Below are positions 17,615 through 25,421 of a stretch of DNA of 36,716 bases, piece by piece. A program made the position numbers and the translations under genes. The notes beneath the pieces were generated by a model. It ran no database searches and was not told where the DNA came from. It saw nothing but the letters and a program-made list of their open reading frames with translations. The DNA comes from Porphyromonadaceae bacterium UBA7087 (GTDB lineage: Bacteria; Bacteroidota; Bacteroidia; Bacteroidales; Muribaculaceae). Where the stretch lies: positions 1-36,716 of the forward strand of contig DKYZ01000036.1 of assembly GCA_002493515.1 (NCBI GenBank). The letters run 5' to 3'. Position 1 is the first letter of the stretch; each line of letters opens with the position of its first letter.

Positions 17615-18427
17615 TCAGATACGCTTGAGCATCTCCTTTATGAGATGGGTCATGACAGGCTGTGCCTTCAGAGCTGCCTTCTGCACCTCCTCATGGGTGG
17701 GCACCTCCTTGACGTCCTTACCTCCGAGATCAGTGATGACCGACACTCCGAACACTTTCATTCCGGCGTGGTTGGCCACTATCACCTCAGGGACAGTCGA
17801 CATTCCGACAGCATCCCCTCCGATTACGCGGAAATACTCATATTCCGCCGGAGTCTCGAAAGTGGGGCCTGCCGTGCCGACATACACACCGTGCATTAGT
17901 CTGATTCCCTCCTCGGCCGCGATAGTGTCGGCCAATGAAATGAGACGCGGGTAATATGCCTCGGTCATGGCCGGGAATCTGGGACCCATACGCTCATCGT
18001 TACGTCCCCGCAAAGGATTCTCGGGGAAAAGGTTGATGTGGTCGCTTATCACCATGACGTCGCCCACCTTGAACTCCTTGTTCATTCCTCCCGCCGCATT
18101 GCTGACAAACAGAGTATCGACACCCAGCTCCTTCATGACCCTCACCGGGAAAGTGACCTGCTTCATGTCGTAACCCTCATAATAATGGAATCTTCCCTGC
18201 ATGGCCATGACATACTTGTCGCCGAGGGTACCGAAAATCAGACGCCCGCTGTGTCCCTCCACTGTCGAGACCGGGAAATGAGGAATGTCGGCGTAATTAA
18301 GCTCCCTTATTATCTCCATGTGGGAGACAAGGTCGCCAAGTCCTGTGCCCAGGATGATTGCAATCTTGGGAAGCTCGTCTATCTGACCGCGTATGAACTG
18401 CGCGGTCTCCTTTATGGTGTCATACAT
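17615..18427 (-). CDS. punA: Purine nucleoside phosphorylase (trimeric type)
   Basis: A protein of about 270 residues of the trimeric purine nucleoside phosphorylase family, which splits inosine and guanosine with phosphate into base and ribose 1-phosphate. Family features are the phosphate-binding IILGTGLGDLV near the N-terminus, GHSGRLIFG, VSNAAGGMNKEF, the base-site region AGPTFETPAEYEYF, and GMSTVPEVIVANHAGMKVFG. An ATG four codons upstream (18439) abuts AAAGGAG with no spacing. I prefer the ATG at 18427, 12 nt from that site, because MYDTIKETAQFI matches the usual start of homologues. It lies 95 bp after lpxK. Confidence 0.92.
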   Translation of the reverse strand: MYDTIKETAQFIRGQIDELPKIAIILGTGLGDLVSHMEIIRELNYADIPHFPVSTVEGHSGRLIFGTLGDKYVMAMQGRFHYYEGYDMKQVTFPVRVMKELGVDTLFVSNAAGGMNKEFKVGDVMVISDHINLFPENPLRGRNDERMGPRFPAMTEAYYPRLISLADTIAAEEGIRLMHGVYVGTAGPTFETPAEYEYFRVIGGDAVGMSTVPEVIVANHAGMKVFGVSVITDLGGKDVKEVPTHEEVQKAALKAQPVMTHLIKEMLKRI

Positions 18428-18522
18428 TGTCTGTTTCATCTCCTTTATATTTTGGGTTTCTATTGCTTTTATATCTGAATATGGTTTCTTTTGTTTCTTT
18501 CCGCTCCGGAGCCGCCGTTGTC

Positions 18523-19608
18523 TCAGCTTTTGACCGCCGCCCGGAGCTCATCTATGAAATTGCTGTCATCCAGACCGTTGACCATCTTCACGCCAATCGG
18601 CAGGTAATATGTGATTGCCTTGAGGCTTCTGGGATAATAGGGATTATATGCCAGACGCACGGCATCCTTTTCTGTGGTGACTATTATCTTGTGTTCCCCT
18701 GACAGACCGTCGAATTTCTGCTTCAGCTTCTCCAGGTCGGAGCGCGTGAAATCATGATGGTCGGGGAAATGGTCGACCTTCACCTTGAAAGGATAGTTTC
18801 TGAAATGCCTAACGAAATAGCGTGGATGCGCTATTCCGGTGAGAAGGAGCACGGTGTCGCTCGATGTAAGCTGCGACAGCATCACCCTGTAGGGGGAGTC
18901 GTCGGGGAATACCGGCATGAGTCCGCCGTATTCGTATCTTGAGAAGAAGAGCTTCTGATACGTCATAAGGTCGAGCTCCTTGGAGACAAGACGGAAATCT
19001 ATCGGCATTATGTCATCGGGACATTTGGTGACAATCATCATGTCGGCACGGTTGACCGAATGACGGCTCTCACGCAGCCTGCCCAGCGGCAGCAGCTTGT
19101 CTCTGTAGATCGGCCGGTTGTAATCCATCAGCAGCACCGACACCTTGGGCTTCACATACCTGTGCTGGAACGCATCGTCGAGCACAATCAGCTCAAGCTG
19201 GGGGAAAGCCTTAAGAAGCTCACGGATTCCCTTCCGGCGGTTCTCACACACCGCCACCTGCGCCCTCATCCCGTATTTCTGATAAATCTGGTAGGGCTCG
19301 TCGCCGAGCACCTCCGGCGTGCTCTTGGAATTGGCAAGGATAAACCCATGCGTCTTCCGCTTATAGCCACGGCTCAGGACAGCTATGTTCATATCCATCG
19401 CCAGACTGCTCACGATATATTCCACGTGGGGGGTCTTGCCGGTGCCGCCTACAGTGATGTTTCCTACGCTGACCACCGGTATGTCAAACTTCTCCTCCTT
19501 GAGCACTCCCAGGTCGAAGGCCTTGTTTCTGACCCATGTCGCGGCACCGTACAGCCACGACATCGGCGTGAGCGCATATGTCAATATCTTGTCTTTGGTG
19601 GTGTTCAT
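18523..19608 (-). CDS. lpxK: Tetraacyldisaccharide 4'-kinase, lipid A biosynthesis
   Basis: A protein of about 361 residues. LpxK adds the 4'-phosphate to the tetraacyldisaccharide precursor of lipid A at the inner membrane face. The P-loop VGNITVGGTGKTPHVEY lies near residue 54, and the LDDAFQHRYVKPKVSVLLMDY block, LLPLGRLRE and TEKDAVRL match the family. The open frame continues to a TTG at 19638, but MNTTKDKILTYALTPMSWLYGAATWVRN from the ATG at 19608 matches the expected membrane-associated N-terminus. It lies between sppA and punA, an order seen in other Bacteroidales. Confidence 0.93.
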   Translation of the reverse strand: MNTTKDKILTYALTPMSWLYGAATWVRNKAFDLGVLKEEKFDIPVVSVGNITVGGTGKTPHVEYIVSSLAMDMNIAVLSRGYKRKTHGFILANSKSTPEVLGDEPYQIYQKYGMRAQVAVCENRRKGIRELLKAFPQLELIVLDDAFQHRYVKPKVSVLLMDYNRPIYRDKLLPLGRLRESRHSVNRADMMIVTKCPDDIMPIDFRLVSKELDLMTYQKLFFSRYEYGGLMPVFPDDSPYRVMLSQLTSSDTVLLLTGIAHPRYFVRHFRNYPFKVKVDHFPDHHDFTRSDLEKLKQKFDGLSGEHKIIVTTEKDAVRLAYNPYYPRSLKAITYYLPIGVKMVNGLDDSNFIDELRAAVKS

Positions 19609-19679
19609 TTCACTTACGTCCCGGTGCCCTTTCACCAATACGGATAATCGGTCAACGCTTACTAATTATTAACAATGAG

Positions 19680-21470
19680 CTACATGGAAAGTTTAACAGG
19701 CTGCATTCTCGCCTGCACGGGATGCTGCGAGAGTATGCGTCTGGCCAGACGGAGCATGGTCTCGTCGGCTCCCTCCTTGAGGAGGCCGAGCTCCCTCACC
19801 TTTGAGGCTGTGCCGGCAAGCTCCGGAATGATATCCCATATCGAGGGCTCGAGCCTGGGATATATGGCCACGTCATAGTTGTCGCCAAGTCCGGAATTGG
19901 CAGCCACCCAGTCGATGGCATTCTTCATCGAGCCGATTGAGTCCACCAGACCTATCTGCACTGCCTTCATGGCGTTCCACACACGCCCCTCGGCTATGGC
20001 GAGCACCTGCTCCTTCTTCATCTTGCGTCCCTTGGCCACACGGGTTACGAAATCGTCGTAACCGCGCTCCACGTATTTCTGCATGACACCGAGCTGACGC
20101 TCGTCCATGGGCTTGAACAGTGTAGGGAACTCCGCTCCCGGATTTGTGGAAACGGTCTGCGGCGTCACACCGAGCTTCTGTGTAAGTCCGTCGATGTTGG
20201 GTATGAGACCGAATATACCGATCGAGCCTGTGATTGTCAACGCATCGGCATATATCATGTCTGCCCCTGAGGATATCCAGTAGCCTCCTGACGCTGCATA
20301 GTCGCCCATTGAGACAGCTATCTTTTTCTTCTTCGACTGGAAGTAGTCGAGGGCCTCCCCTATCTGCGCGCTTCCGAAAGCGGAGCCGCCGGGGGAATTG
20401 ACACGAAGCACCATTCCTTTCACATTGTCGTCGTCCGCAAGGCTGACGATGCGGGGCACCATCTCCTTGTAGTCGATCTGCTGCAGTCCTCCGCCATCTA
20501 CAATCTCACCTGAAGCATAAAGCACGGCTATCTGCTTCTTTGAATCGTAGGCCTCACCCCACGAGGTCTGGCCAACGAGAAGCGTGGGGCTCACGAAATT
20601 GAGCTTCTTGACATCGAGACCGAGATGCGAGGCAAGAATAGAATCCATCTTGCGCTCATACACCAGGCTGTCGACAAGATTCGACTCGCGGGCCAACCTC
20701 ATGGATGCGAACGCAATGTTGCTGACGCTGATGAGACTGTCGATATCCTCCGGAGTGACCCCCTTGCGCGAGGCCGCCATATCGGCGCGTATATACTTCC
20801 ACATGGAGCCGAAGAGAGTGTCGAGCTGCGCACGCGCCGGCTCGCTCATCTCCTGCGAGATATAGGGCTCGACAGCCGATTTGAACTTGCCTACCTTCAC
20901 CACCTGGAACGTAACCCCGAGCTTGTCGAAGAGGCCTTTCATATAAAGATTGGTGGAGGAAAGGCCCTGCATCATTATCTCCCCCTGCGGGTTCGCATAG
21001 ATGCGGTCGGCTACGGTCGCCACGTAGTATGTGCCGGTAGTGAAGACATCGCCATAGGCATAGACGGGTTTGCCGCTTTTCTTGAAATCCAGCAGCGCCT
21101 TGCGAAGGGCGTCGAGAGTGGCGGGAGCCGCCGAAAGAGCGCCGCATTTCAGATATACCGCCGAGATATTGCTGTTGACCGATGCCTCCTGAAGAGCGGT
21201 GACGAGCTCAAGCAAAGTCTTCTGGCGCTCCATATCCCCCTTGGCGAGGGAGATATAATCTATGTCGGCAGGCTTCTGCACCTCCTCTATCACTCCCGAA
21301 AGGTCGATGGAGAGTATGCTTCCCGATTTCACCGACGGCACATCAGCTCCGCTGCCGAAGCTGGCGGCGATGCCGATGCCGACCAATACAGCAGCCAGTC
21401 CGAACAGCAACAGCGCTATCCACGCTCCCACAAACGAGGAGAGCATATTCATTAAAAATCTCTTTAGCAT
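19680..21470 (-). CDS. sppA: Signal peptide peptidase SppA, double-length (67K) type
   Basis: A 596-residue inner-membrane serine protease with one N-terminal transmembrane helix (about 12-38) and two tandem ClpP-like domains. The catalytic lysine is in GKFKSAVEPY near residue 197, and the catalytic serine in YAASGGYWISSGADMIY near 393, the Ser/Lys dyad arrangement of full-length SppA. It degrades cleaved signal peptides and other membrane peptides. It heads the run with lpxK, punA and thiL, and lies 50 bp after the glmM stop, so read-through from glmM is possible. No consensus promoter was seen in that gap. Confidence 0.94.
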   Translation of the reverse strand: MLKRFLMNMLSSFVGAWIALLLFGLAAVLVGIGIAASFGSGADVPSVKSGSILSIDLSGVIEEVQKPADIDYISLAKGDMERQKTLLELVTALQEASVNSNISAVYLKCGALSAAPATLDALRKALLDFKKSGKPVYAYGDVFTTGTYYVATVADRIYANPQGEIMMQGLSSTNLYMKGLFDKLGVTFQVVKVGKFKSAVEPYISQEMSEPARAQLDTLFGSMWKYIRADMAASRKGVTPEDIDSLISVSNIAFASMRLARESNLVDSLVYERKMDSILASHLGLDVKKLNFVSPTLLVGQTSWGEAYDSKKQIAVLYASGEIVDGGGLQQIDYKEMVPRIVSLADDDNVKGMVLRVNSPGGSAFGSAQIGEALDYFQSKKKKIAVSMGDYAASGGYWISSGADMIYADALTITGSIGIFGLIPNIDGLTQKLGVTPQTVSTNPGAEFPTLFKPMDERQLGVMQKYVERGYDDFVTRVAKGRKMKKEQVLAIAEGRVWNAMKAVQIGLVDSIGSMKNAIDWVAANSGLGDNYDVAIYPRLEPSIWDIIPELAGTASKVRELGLLKEGADETMLRLARRILSQHPVQARMQPVKLSM

Positions 21471-21520
21471 ATCCTGATGTAAGATTATTCCGTTTTAAAT
21501 TCCTGTCAACCGGTTTTTTA

Positions 21521-22900
21521 TCAAATCCCGCCGACTATCTTCTTAATGTTTTCAGCAAGCTCGTCGGCACGCTCCTTCGTAGACGCCTCGCTGTAGATCC
21601 TGATTATCGGCTCCGTGTTCGACTTGCGTAGATGAACCCAGCTGTCGTCGAAATCGATCTTCACGCCGTCGATATCGGTCACCTTCTCTCCCGCGAATCT
21701 CTCCTTCACCTTTTCAAGAAGGGCATCCACGTCAATCTCGGGGGTGAGCTGTATCTTGTTTTTCGAGATGACATACTGTGGATATCTCTTCTTGAGCTCG
21801 CTGACCTTAAGCCCCGATTTGGCGAGCAGCGTCAGGAAGACAGCCACTCCTACAAGGGCGTCTCGCCCGTAGTGGAGTTCGGGATATATCACTCCGCCGT
21901 TGCCTTCTCCTCCTATGACGGCACCGGTGTCTTTCATCTTCCTCACCACATTGACCTCTCCAACTGCCGCGGCCGAATACTCGCAACCATGGGCATTGGT
22001 AACGTCGCGCAATGCCCGCGAGCTGCTGAGATTCGAGACTGTGCTGCCGGGCGTGATGCCAAGTATATAGTCGGCTACTGCCACAAGAGTATATTCCTCC
22101 ACAAACATCTCGCCGTTCTCCATGACGATGGCAAGACGGTCAACGTCAGGATCCACCACGAATCCCACATCCGCGTTGCCCTCCTTCATCAGATCGGATA
22201 TCTGGGTAAGGTTTTCAGGTATGGGCTCCGGAGTATGGGCGAACCTGCCGTTGGCCTCGCAGTTAAGCTCCACCACATTCTTCACGCCCAGGCTTCTGAG
22301 AAGAGCCGGAATGACGATACCGCCCACTGAATTGACCGCATCCACCGCCACCGTGAAACCGGCTTTGGCGATTGCGTCGCAGTCTACCACTTTCAGCGCC
22401 TTCACCATCTCTATATGCCTGAGTCCCCATGTGGTGTTGCTGTAGCATTGGCCGAGATCCATGACATCGGCGAAATTGTAATCCTCGCGCTCGGCAATCG
22501 ATATCACCTCCTTGCCCTGCGCGTCGCTCAGGAACTCGCCGTTGCGGTCGAGAAGCTTGAGGGCGTTCCACTGTACGGGATTGTGGCTCGCAGTTATGAT
22601 TATGCCGCCGTCGGCATGCTCGCCAGTCACGGCAAGCTCAACGGTAGGAGTCGTGGCCAGACCGATGTTGACTACATCAAGCCCCATCGACATGACAGTG
22701 CCGGTCACTATATGGTCAACCATCGCCCCGGATATGCGGGCGTCACGTCCCACAACGATACGGCTCGCGCCGGGATTCTCTCTCTTTATGAATTCGCAGT
22801 AGGCTGCGGTGAATTTCGCTATATCCACTCCGGAAAGGCCCTCGCCACTTCTGCCGCCTATGGTGCCGCGGATTCCGGATATCGATTTTATCAATGACAT
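21521..22900 (-). CDS. glmM: Phosphoglucosamine mutase-type phosphohexomutase
   Basis: A protein of about 459 residues with all four phosphohexomutase loops: catalytic phosphoserine in TASHNPVQWNALK near residue 103, metal site DPDVDRLAIV, sugar loop GGEGNGGVIYPELHYGRDA, and phosphate loop RKSNTEPIIRIYSEA. The family interconverts hexose 1- and 6-phosphates. In Bacteroidales this type is annotated as GlmM, making glucosamine 1-phosphate for UDP-GlcNAc and the wall, although a phosphomannomutase or phosphoglucomutase role cannot be excluded. The frame extends 15 codons upstream, but the ATG at 22900 gives MSLIKSISGIRGTIGG, the usual start. It follows the DUF4827 gene by 41 bp. Confidence 0.9.
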   Translation of the reverse strand: MSLIKSISGIRGTIGGRSGEGLSGVDIAKFTAAYCEFIKRENPGASRIVVGRDARISGAMVDHIVTGTVMSMGLDVVNIGLATTPTVELAVTGEHADGGIIITASHNPVQWNALKLLDRNGEFLSDAQGKEVISIAEREDYNFADVMDLGQCYSNTTWGLRHIEMVKALKVVDCDAIAKAGFTVAVDAVNSVGGIVIPALLRSLGVKNVVELNCEANGRFAHTPEPIPENLTQISDLMKEGNADVGFVVDPDVDRLAIVMENGEMFVEEYTLVAVADYILGITPGSTVSNLSSSRALRDVTNAHGCEYSAAAVGEVNVVRKMKDTGAVIGGEGNGGVIYPELHYGRDALVGVAVFLTLLAKSGLKVSELKKRYPQYVISKNKIQLTPEIDVDALLEKVKERFAGEKVTDIDGVKIDFDDSWVHLRKSNTEPIIRIYSEASTKERADELAENIKKIVGGI

Positions 22901-22941
22901 TGCTTCTGTTGTTTTTATTGAAATTGATTCATGTTTCCCGG

Positions 22942-23529
22942 TCAATAGGCCGGCTTGAAATATCTCACATTAATTATATAGGGCATACACATCGTCTGGT
23001 CGGCCACAAAGCCATAATAGCTCTTGAGCACCAGATTCACCTCCGAGTTGTAGCCCAGGAACTCAAGCGGCTTCTGTATCCCCTGCCCCCACTGCGAGCT
23101 TGAGGGGAGGGTGTAGTTGCCGTAGATGAATTTTGTATTGCTGAAATCCATTCCCGAGGAATTTCCCTCGCTGGAATAGTCTCCGTTCTCATACATATAC
23201 CGTATGTTCTGTCGCTCGTAGCGGAAATAGACCTTGTCGCCGGTCTTGGCCTTGTCGTCCTTATCGCCGGGGTTGATCACCTGCATGTAGAGGTATCCGT
23301 CGTTGTCGAGCTTATAGAAAGGCGCGTCCACGCCGGTCTGGAAAACCGAATCCGACGGCACTTCCGTAATAATTCTCTTCTGAGCCAGAAACCAGTTGCA
23401 GGCATGCTCCTCGTCGCGGAGCAGCTCGGAATAGCTCTGGCTCTTCTCACACGACGCCATGCCCGCTGCCATGGCGAGCGCCATCAGGGCCGCAGTGCCG
23501 GTTTTGGCTTTATCTGTCTTTCTTTTCAT
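22942..23529 (-). CDS. DUF4827-like lipoprotein
   Basis: A 195-residue exported lipoprotein. A basic, hydrophobic signal ends in MAAGMASC with the lipidation cysteine at residue 27. The mature part (GDKVYFRYERQNIRYMY; KFIYGNYTLPSSSQWGQGIQKPLEFLGYNSEVNLVL) matches the Bacteroidales DUF4827 type and looks like a divergent FKBP-fold protein; the fold is my inference and no isomerase residues are claimed. The start overlaps the end of nrnA by 20 bp, so the genes are coupled. Function is unknown. Confidence 0.78.
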   Translation of the reverse strand: MKRKTDKAKTGTAALMALAMAAGMASCEKSQSYSELLRDEEHACNWFLAQKRIITEVPSDSVFQTGVDAPFYKLDNDGYLYMQVINPGDKDDKAKTGDKVYFRYERQNIRYMYENGDYSSEGNSSGMDFSNTKFIYGNYTLPSSSQWGQGIQKPLEFLGYNSEVNLVLKSYYGFVADQTMCMPYIINVRYFKPAY

Positions 23530-24550
23530 TTTTCAAATATTTGTCGTAATCGCCCATGGCGTCCACCAGTATCCTGCGGCATTCTTCCAGGCTTCCGTCA
23601 AACTCCGCGCCCGAGGCCTGCAGATGGCCTCCACCGCCGTAGAGATCCTTGCATATGGCCGACACCGGGAAATCATTGATGCTTCGCGCCGAAATCTTCA
23701 CGCCGTCGCCATCTTCCCTCATGAATATCGAATAGACGATCCCTTTCACCTCCAGCGGCTTGTTGACAAGCCCCTCGGTGTCGCCTTTCTGATAATTGTA
23801 GGCGTCGAGATCCTCCTTGCTGAGAGTGATGAGAGAAGCCTTGTGGTCTGGGAAGACCTCCATTCTCGATGCGATTGCGTAGGCCTCGAGCCGCAGGGCG
23901 TCGAGGCTTTTTGTCTCCATCACCTCCTTGACTATATGCTTCTTGTCGACTCCCAGCTCAAGCAGACGCATAAGAATCTCGTAGATGTCGTTATGGTTGA
24001 TGTTGACGTTGAAATTCCTGGTGTCGGTTATGATGCCCGTGAGCAGACACGTGGCGCAGTCGAGGTCTACCTCCCCGAAAAGTCCCATCGAGGCAATCAG
24101 GCGAAACACGAGCTCACACGTAGACGACATGTCGGGATATGATATCTCGAGGTCGGCGAAGTGGCCCGGCTCCTGATGATGGTCGATCATCACCTTGCGG
24201 CAGGAGGCGCCCTGGATAAGTGGAGCCAGCTCGTCCTGGCGCGACGGGATATTGAAATCACAGCATATGATCAGGTCGGCCTCCTCCACCACCTTGCGGC
24301 AGAAGGGGTCGTGACGGGTGTAAACGGCTATTTCCTTGAAACCGGGCAGGAACTGCAGATAGCCCGGCGCCTTGTCTGGAATGACCACCGTAGGCTCCTT
24401 TCCTAAGGAGCGCAGCAGATGCCATAGCCCCAGCGTGCTGCCGATGGCGTCGCCGTCGGGGCGCACGTGACACGTCAGCACAATCCGACTCGACTCCTCA
24501 AGCAGCCTGAGCAACGCTCTTCCTTTCTCAGGATCAATCAGTTTCTCCAT
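23510..24550 (-). CDS. nrnA: DHH-family phosphoesterase, nanoRNase/pAp phosphatase type
   Basis: A protein of about 346 residues with DHH/DHHA1 layout. Motif RPDGDAIGSTLG is near residue 30, CCDFNIPSR near 90, and the name-giving MIDHHQEPGHF near 121. TGIITDTRNFN is near 175, and the C-terminal substrate-binding GGGGHLQASGAEF near 318. NrnA proteins degrade 2-5 nt RNA and may dephosphorylate pAp. A TTG start five codons upstream is in frame, but the ATG at 24550 has GGA just before it and is the better start. It opens the minus-strand run nrnA - DUF4827 - glmM from a divergent promoter region shared with mazG. Confidence 0.9.
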   Translation of the reverse strand: MEKLIDPEKGRALLRLLEESSRIVLTCHVRPDGDAIGSTLGLWHLLRSLGKEPTVVIPDKAPGYLQFLPGFKEIAVYTRHDPFCRKVVEEADLIICCDFNIPSRQDELAPLIQGASCRKVMIDHHQEPGHFADLEISYPDMSSTCELVFRLIASMGLFGEVDLDCATCLLTGIITDTRNFNVNINHNDIYEILMRLLELGVDKKHIVKEVMETKSLDALRLEAYAIASRMEVFPDHKASLITLSKEDLDAYNYQKGDTEGLVNKPLEVKGIVYSIFMREDGDGVKISARSINDFPVSAICKDLYGGGGHLQASGAEFDGSLEECRRILVDAMGDYDKYLKNEKKDR

Positions 24551-24569
24551 ATTTCCTATTTTCAAGCTA

Positions 24570-24577
24570 CAAAGTTA
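24570..24577 (-). promoter_or_regulatory. -7 promoter element for the nrnA run
   Basis: TAACTTTG on the minus strand matches TAnnTTTG and lies 19 bp before the nrnA start. With the copy at 24601-24608 it forms a perfect 8-bp inverted repeat separated by 23 bp. No matching -33 TTTG is seen. Confidence 0.55.
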
Positions 24578-24600
24578 GTAAAAATATCAAGATTTATCCC

Positions 24601-24608
24601 TAACTTTG
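24601..24608 (+). promoter_or_regulatory. -7 promoter element for mazG
   Basis: TAACTTTG matches the Bacteroidetes TAnnTTTG motif 27 bp before the mazG ATG. A TTAG 22 bp upstream is a weak -33 candidate. Confidence 0.55.
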
Positions 24609-24635
24609 CATTCAAAAATAATTTATATCACCGTC

Positions 24636-25421
24636 ATGCATTCCAGAGAAACCAAAACAGAGGCTTTCGGACGTCTGCTCGATGTCCTTGACACGCTTCG
24701 CGTGAAATGCCCCTGGGACGCCAAACAGACCAATGATTCGCTGCGCCCCAACACCGTCGAGGAAGTCTATGAGCTCGCCGACGCCCTTATAGCCGACGAC
24801 TCTGCGAATATACGCAAGGAGCTGGGCGACGTGTTGCTGCATGTGGCCTTTTATTCAAAAATCGCTTCCGAAAAAGGGAATTTCGATATCGCCGACGTAT
24901 GCGACTCTTTAGTGGAGAAGCTCAAATTCCGCCATCCCCACATCTATGGCGACGTAAAGGCTGACTCAGCTGAGAAAGTGGCTCAGAACTGGGAGGAGAT
25001 AAAGCTCCGCGAGAAGGGGGGCAACAAGACCGTGCTGGCCGGCGTCCCCTCCGCTCTCCCGGCCCTGATAAAGGCAAACAGAATCCAGGAGAAGGCAAGG
25101 AATGTGGGTTTCGACTGGGAGGAGCCAAGCCAGGTATGGGAGAAGGTGAAGGAGGAGACTGCCGAAGTGGAGCAGGAGATCAAACGCGGCGACGCCTCCG
25201 GGCTGGAGGAGGAATTCGGCGACCTCCTCTTCGCAGTGGTCAACGCCGCAAGGCTCTATGGAGTCAATCCGGAGAATGCCCTGGAGCGAACCAACCGTAA
25301 ATTCATATCCCGCTTCAACTATCTGGAGGCCAAGTCGCATGAGATTGGCAAGCCGCTCAAGGAGATGACCCTTGCCGAGATGGACAGATACTGGGAGGAA
25401 GCCAAGAAGCTCGAGAGATGA
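24636..25421 (+). CDS. mazG: Nucleoside triphosphate pyrophosphohydrolase MazG
   Basis: A 261-residue protein with two tandem MazG domains. It hydrolyses NTPs and dNTPs to monophosphates plus pyrophosphate, cleaning the nucleotide pool. The first domain has CPWDAKQT and the metal-binding TVEEVYELADAL near residue 40, with RKELGDVLLHVAFYSKIA following. The second has KEETAEVEQEI and EEEFGDLLFAVVNAARL near 190-205. I chose the ATG at 24636 over an in-frame codon at 24606, which lies inside the promoter motif. The stop overlaps the topB start by ATGA. Confidence 0.93.
   Translation: MHSRETKTEAFGRLLDVLDTLRVKCPWDAKQTNDSLRPNTVEEVYELADALIADDSANIRKELGDVLLHVAFYSKIASEKGNFDIADVCDSLVEKLKFRHPHIYGDVKADSAEKVAQNWEEIKLREKGGNKTVLAGVPSALPALIKANRIQEKARNVGFDWEEPSQVWEKVKEETAEVEQEIKRGDASGLEEEFGDLLFAVVNAARLYGVNPENALERTNRKFISRFNYLEAKSHEIGKPLKEMTLAEMDRYWEEAKKLER

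Noticed and set aside
20625..21455. Long plus-strand frame opposite sppA (and similar ones opposite thiL and moxR)
   Set aside because: The minus-strand genes have full family motifs; the opposite frames have none and reflect codon bias.
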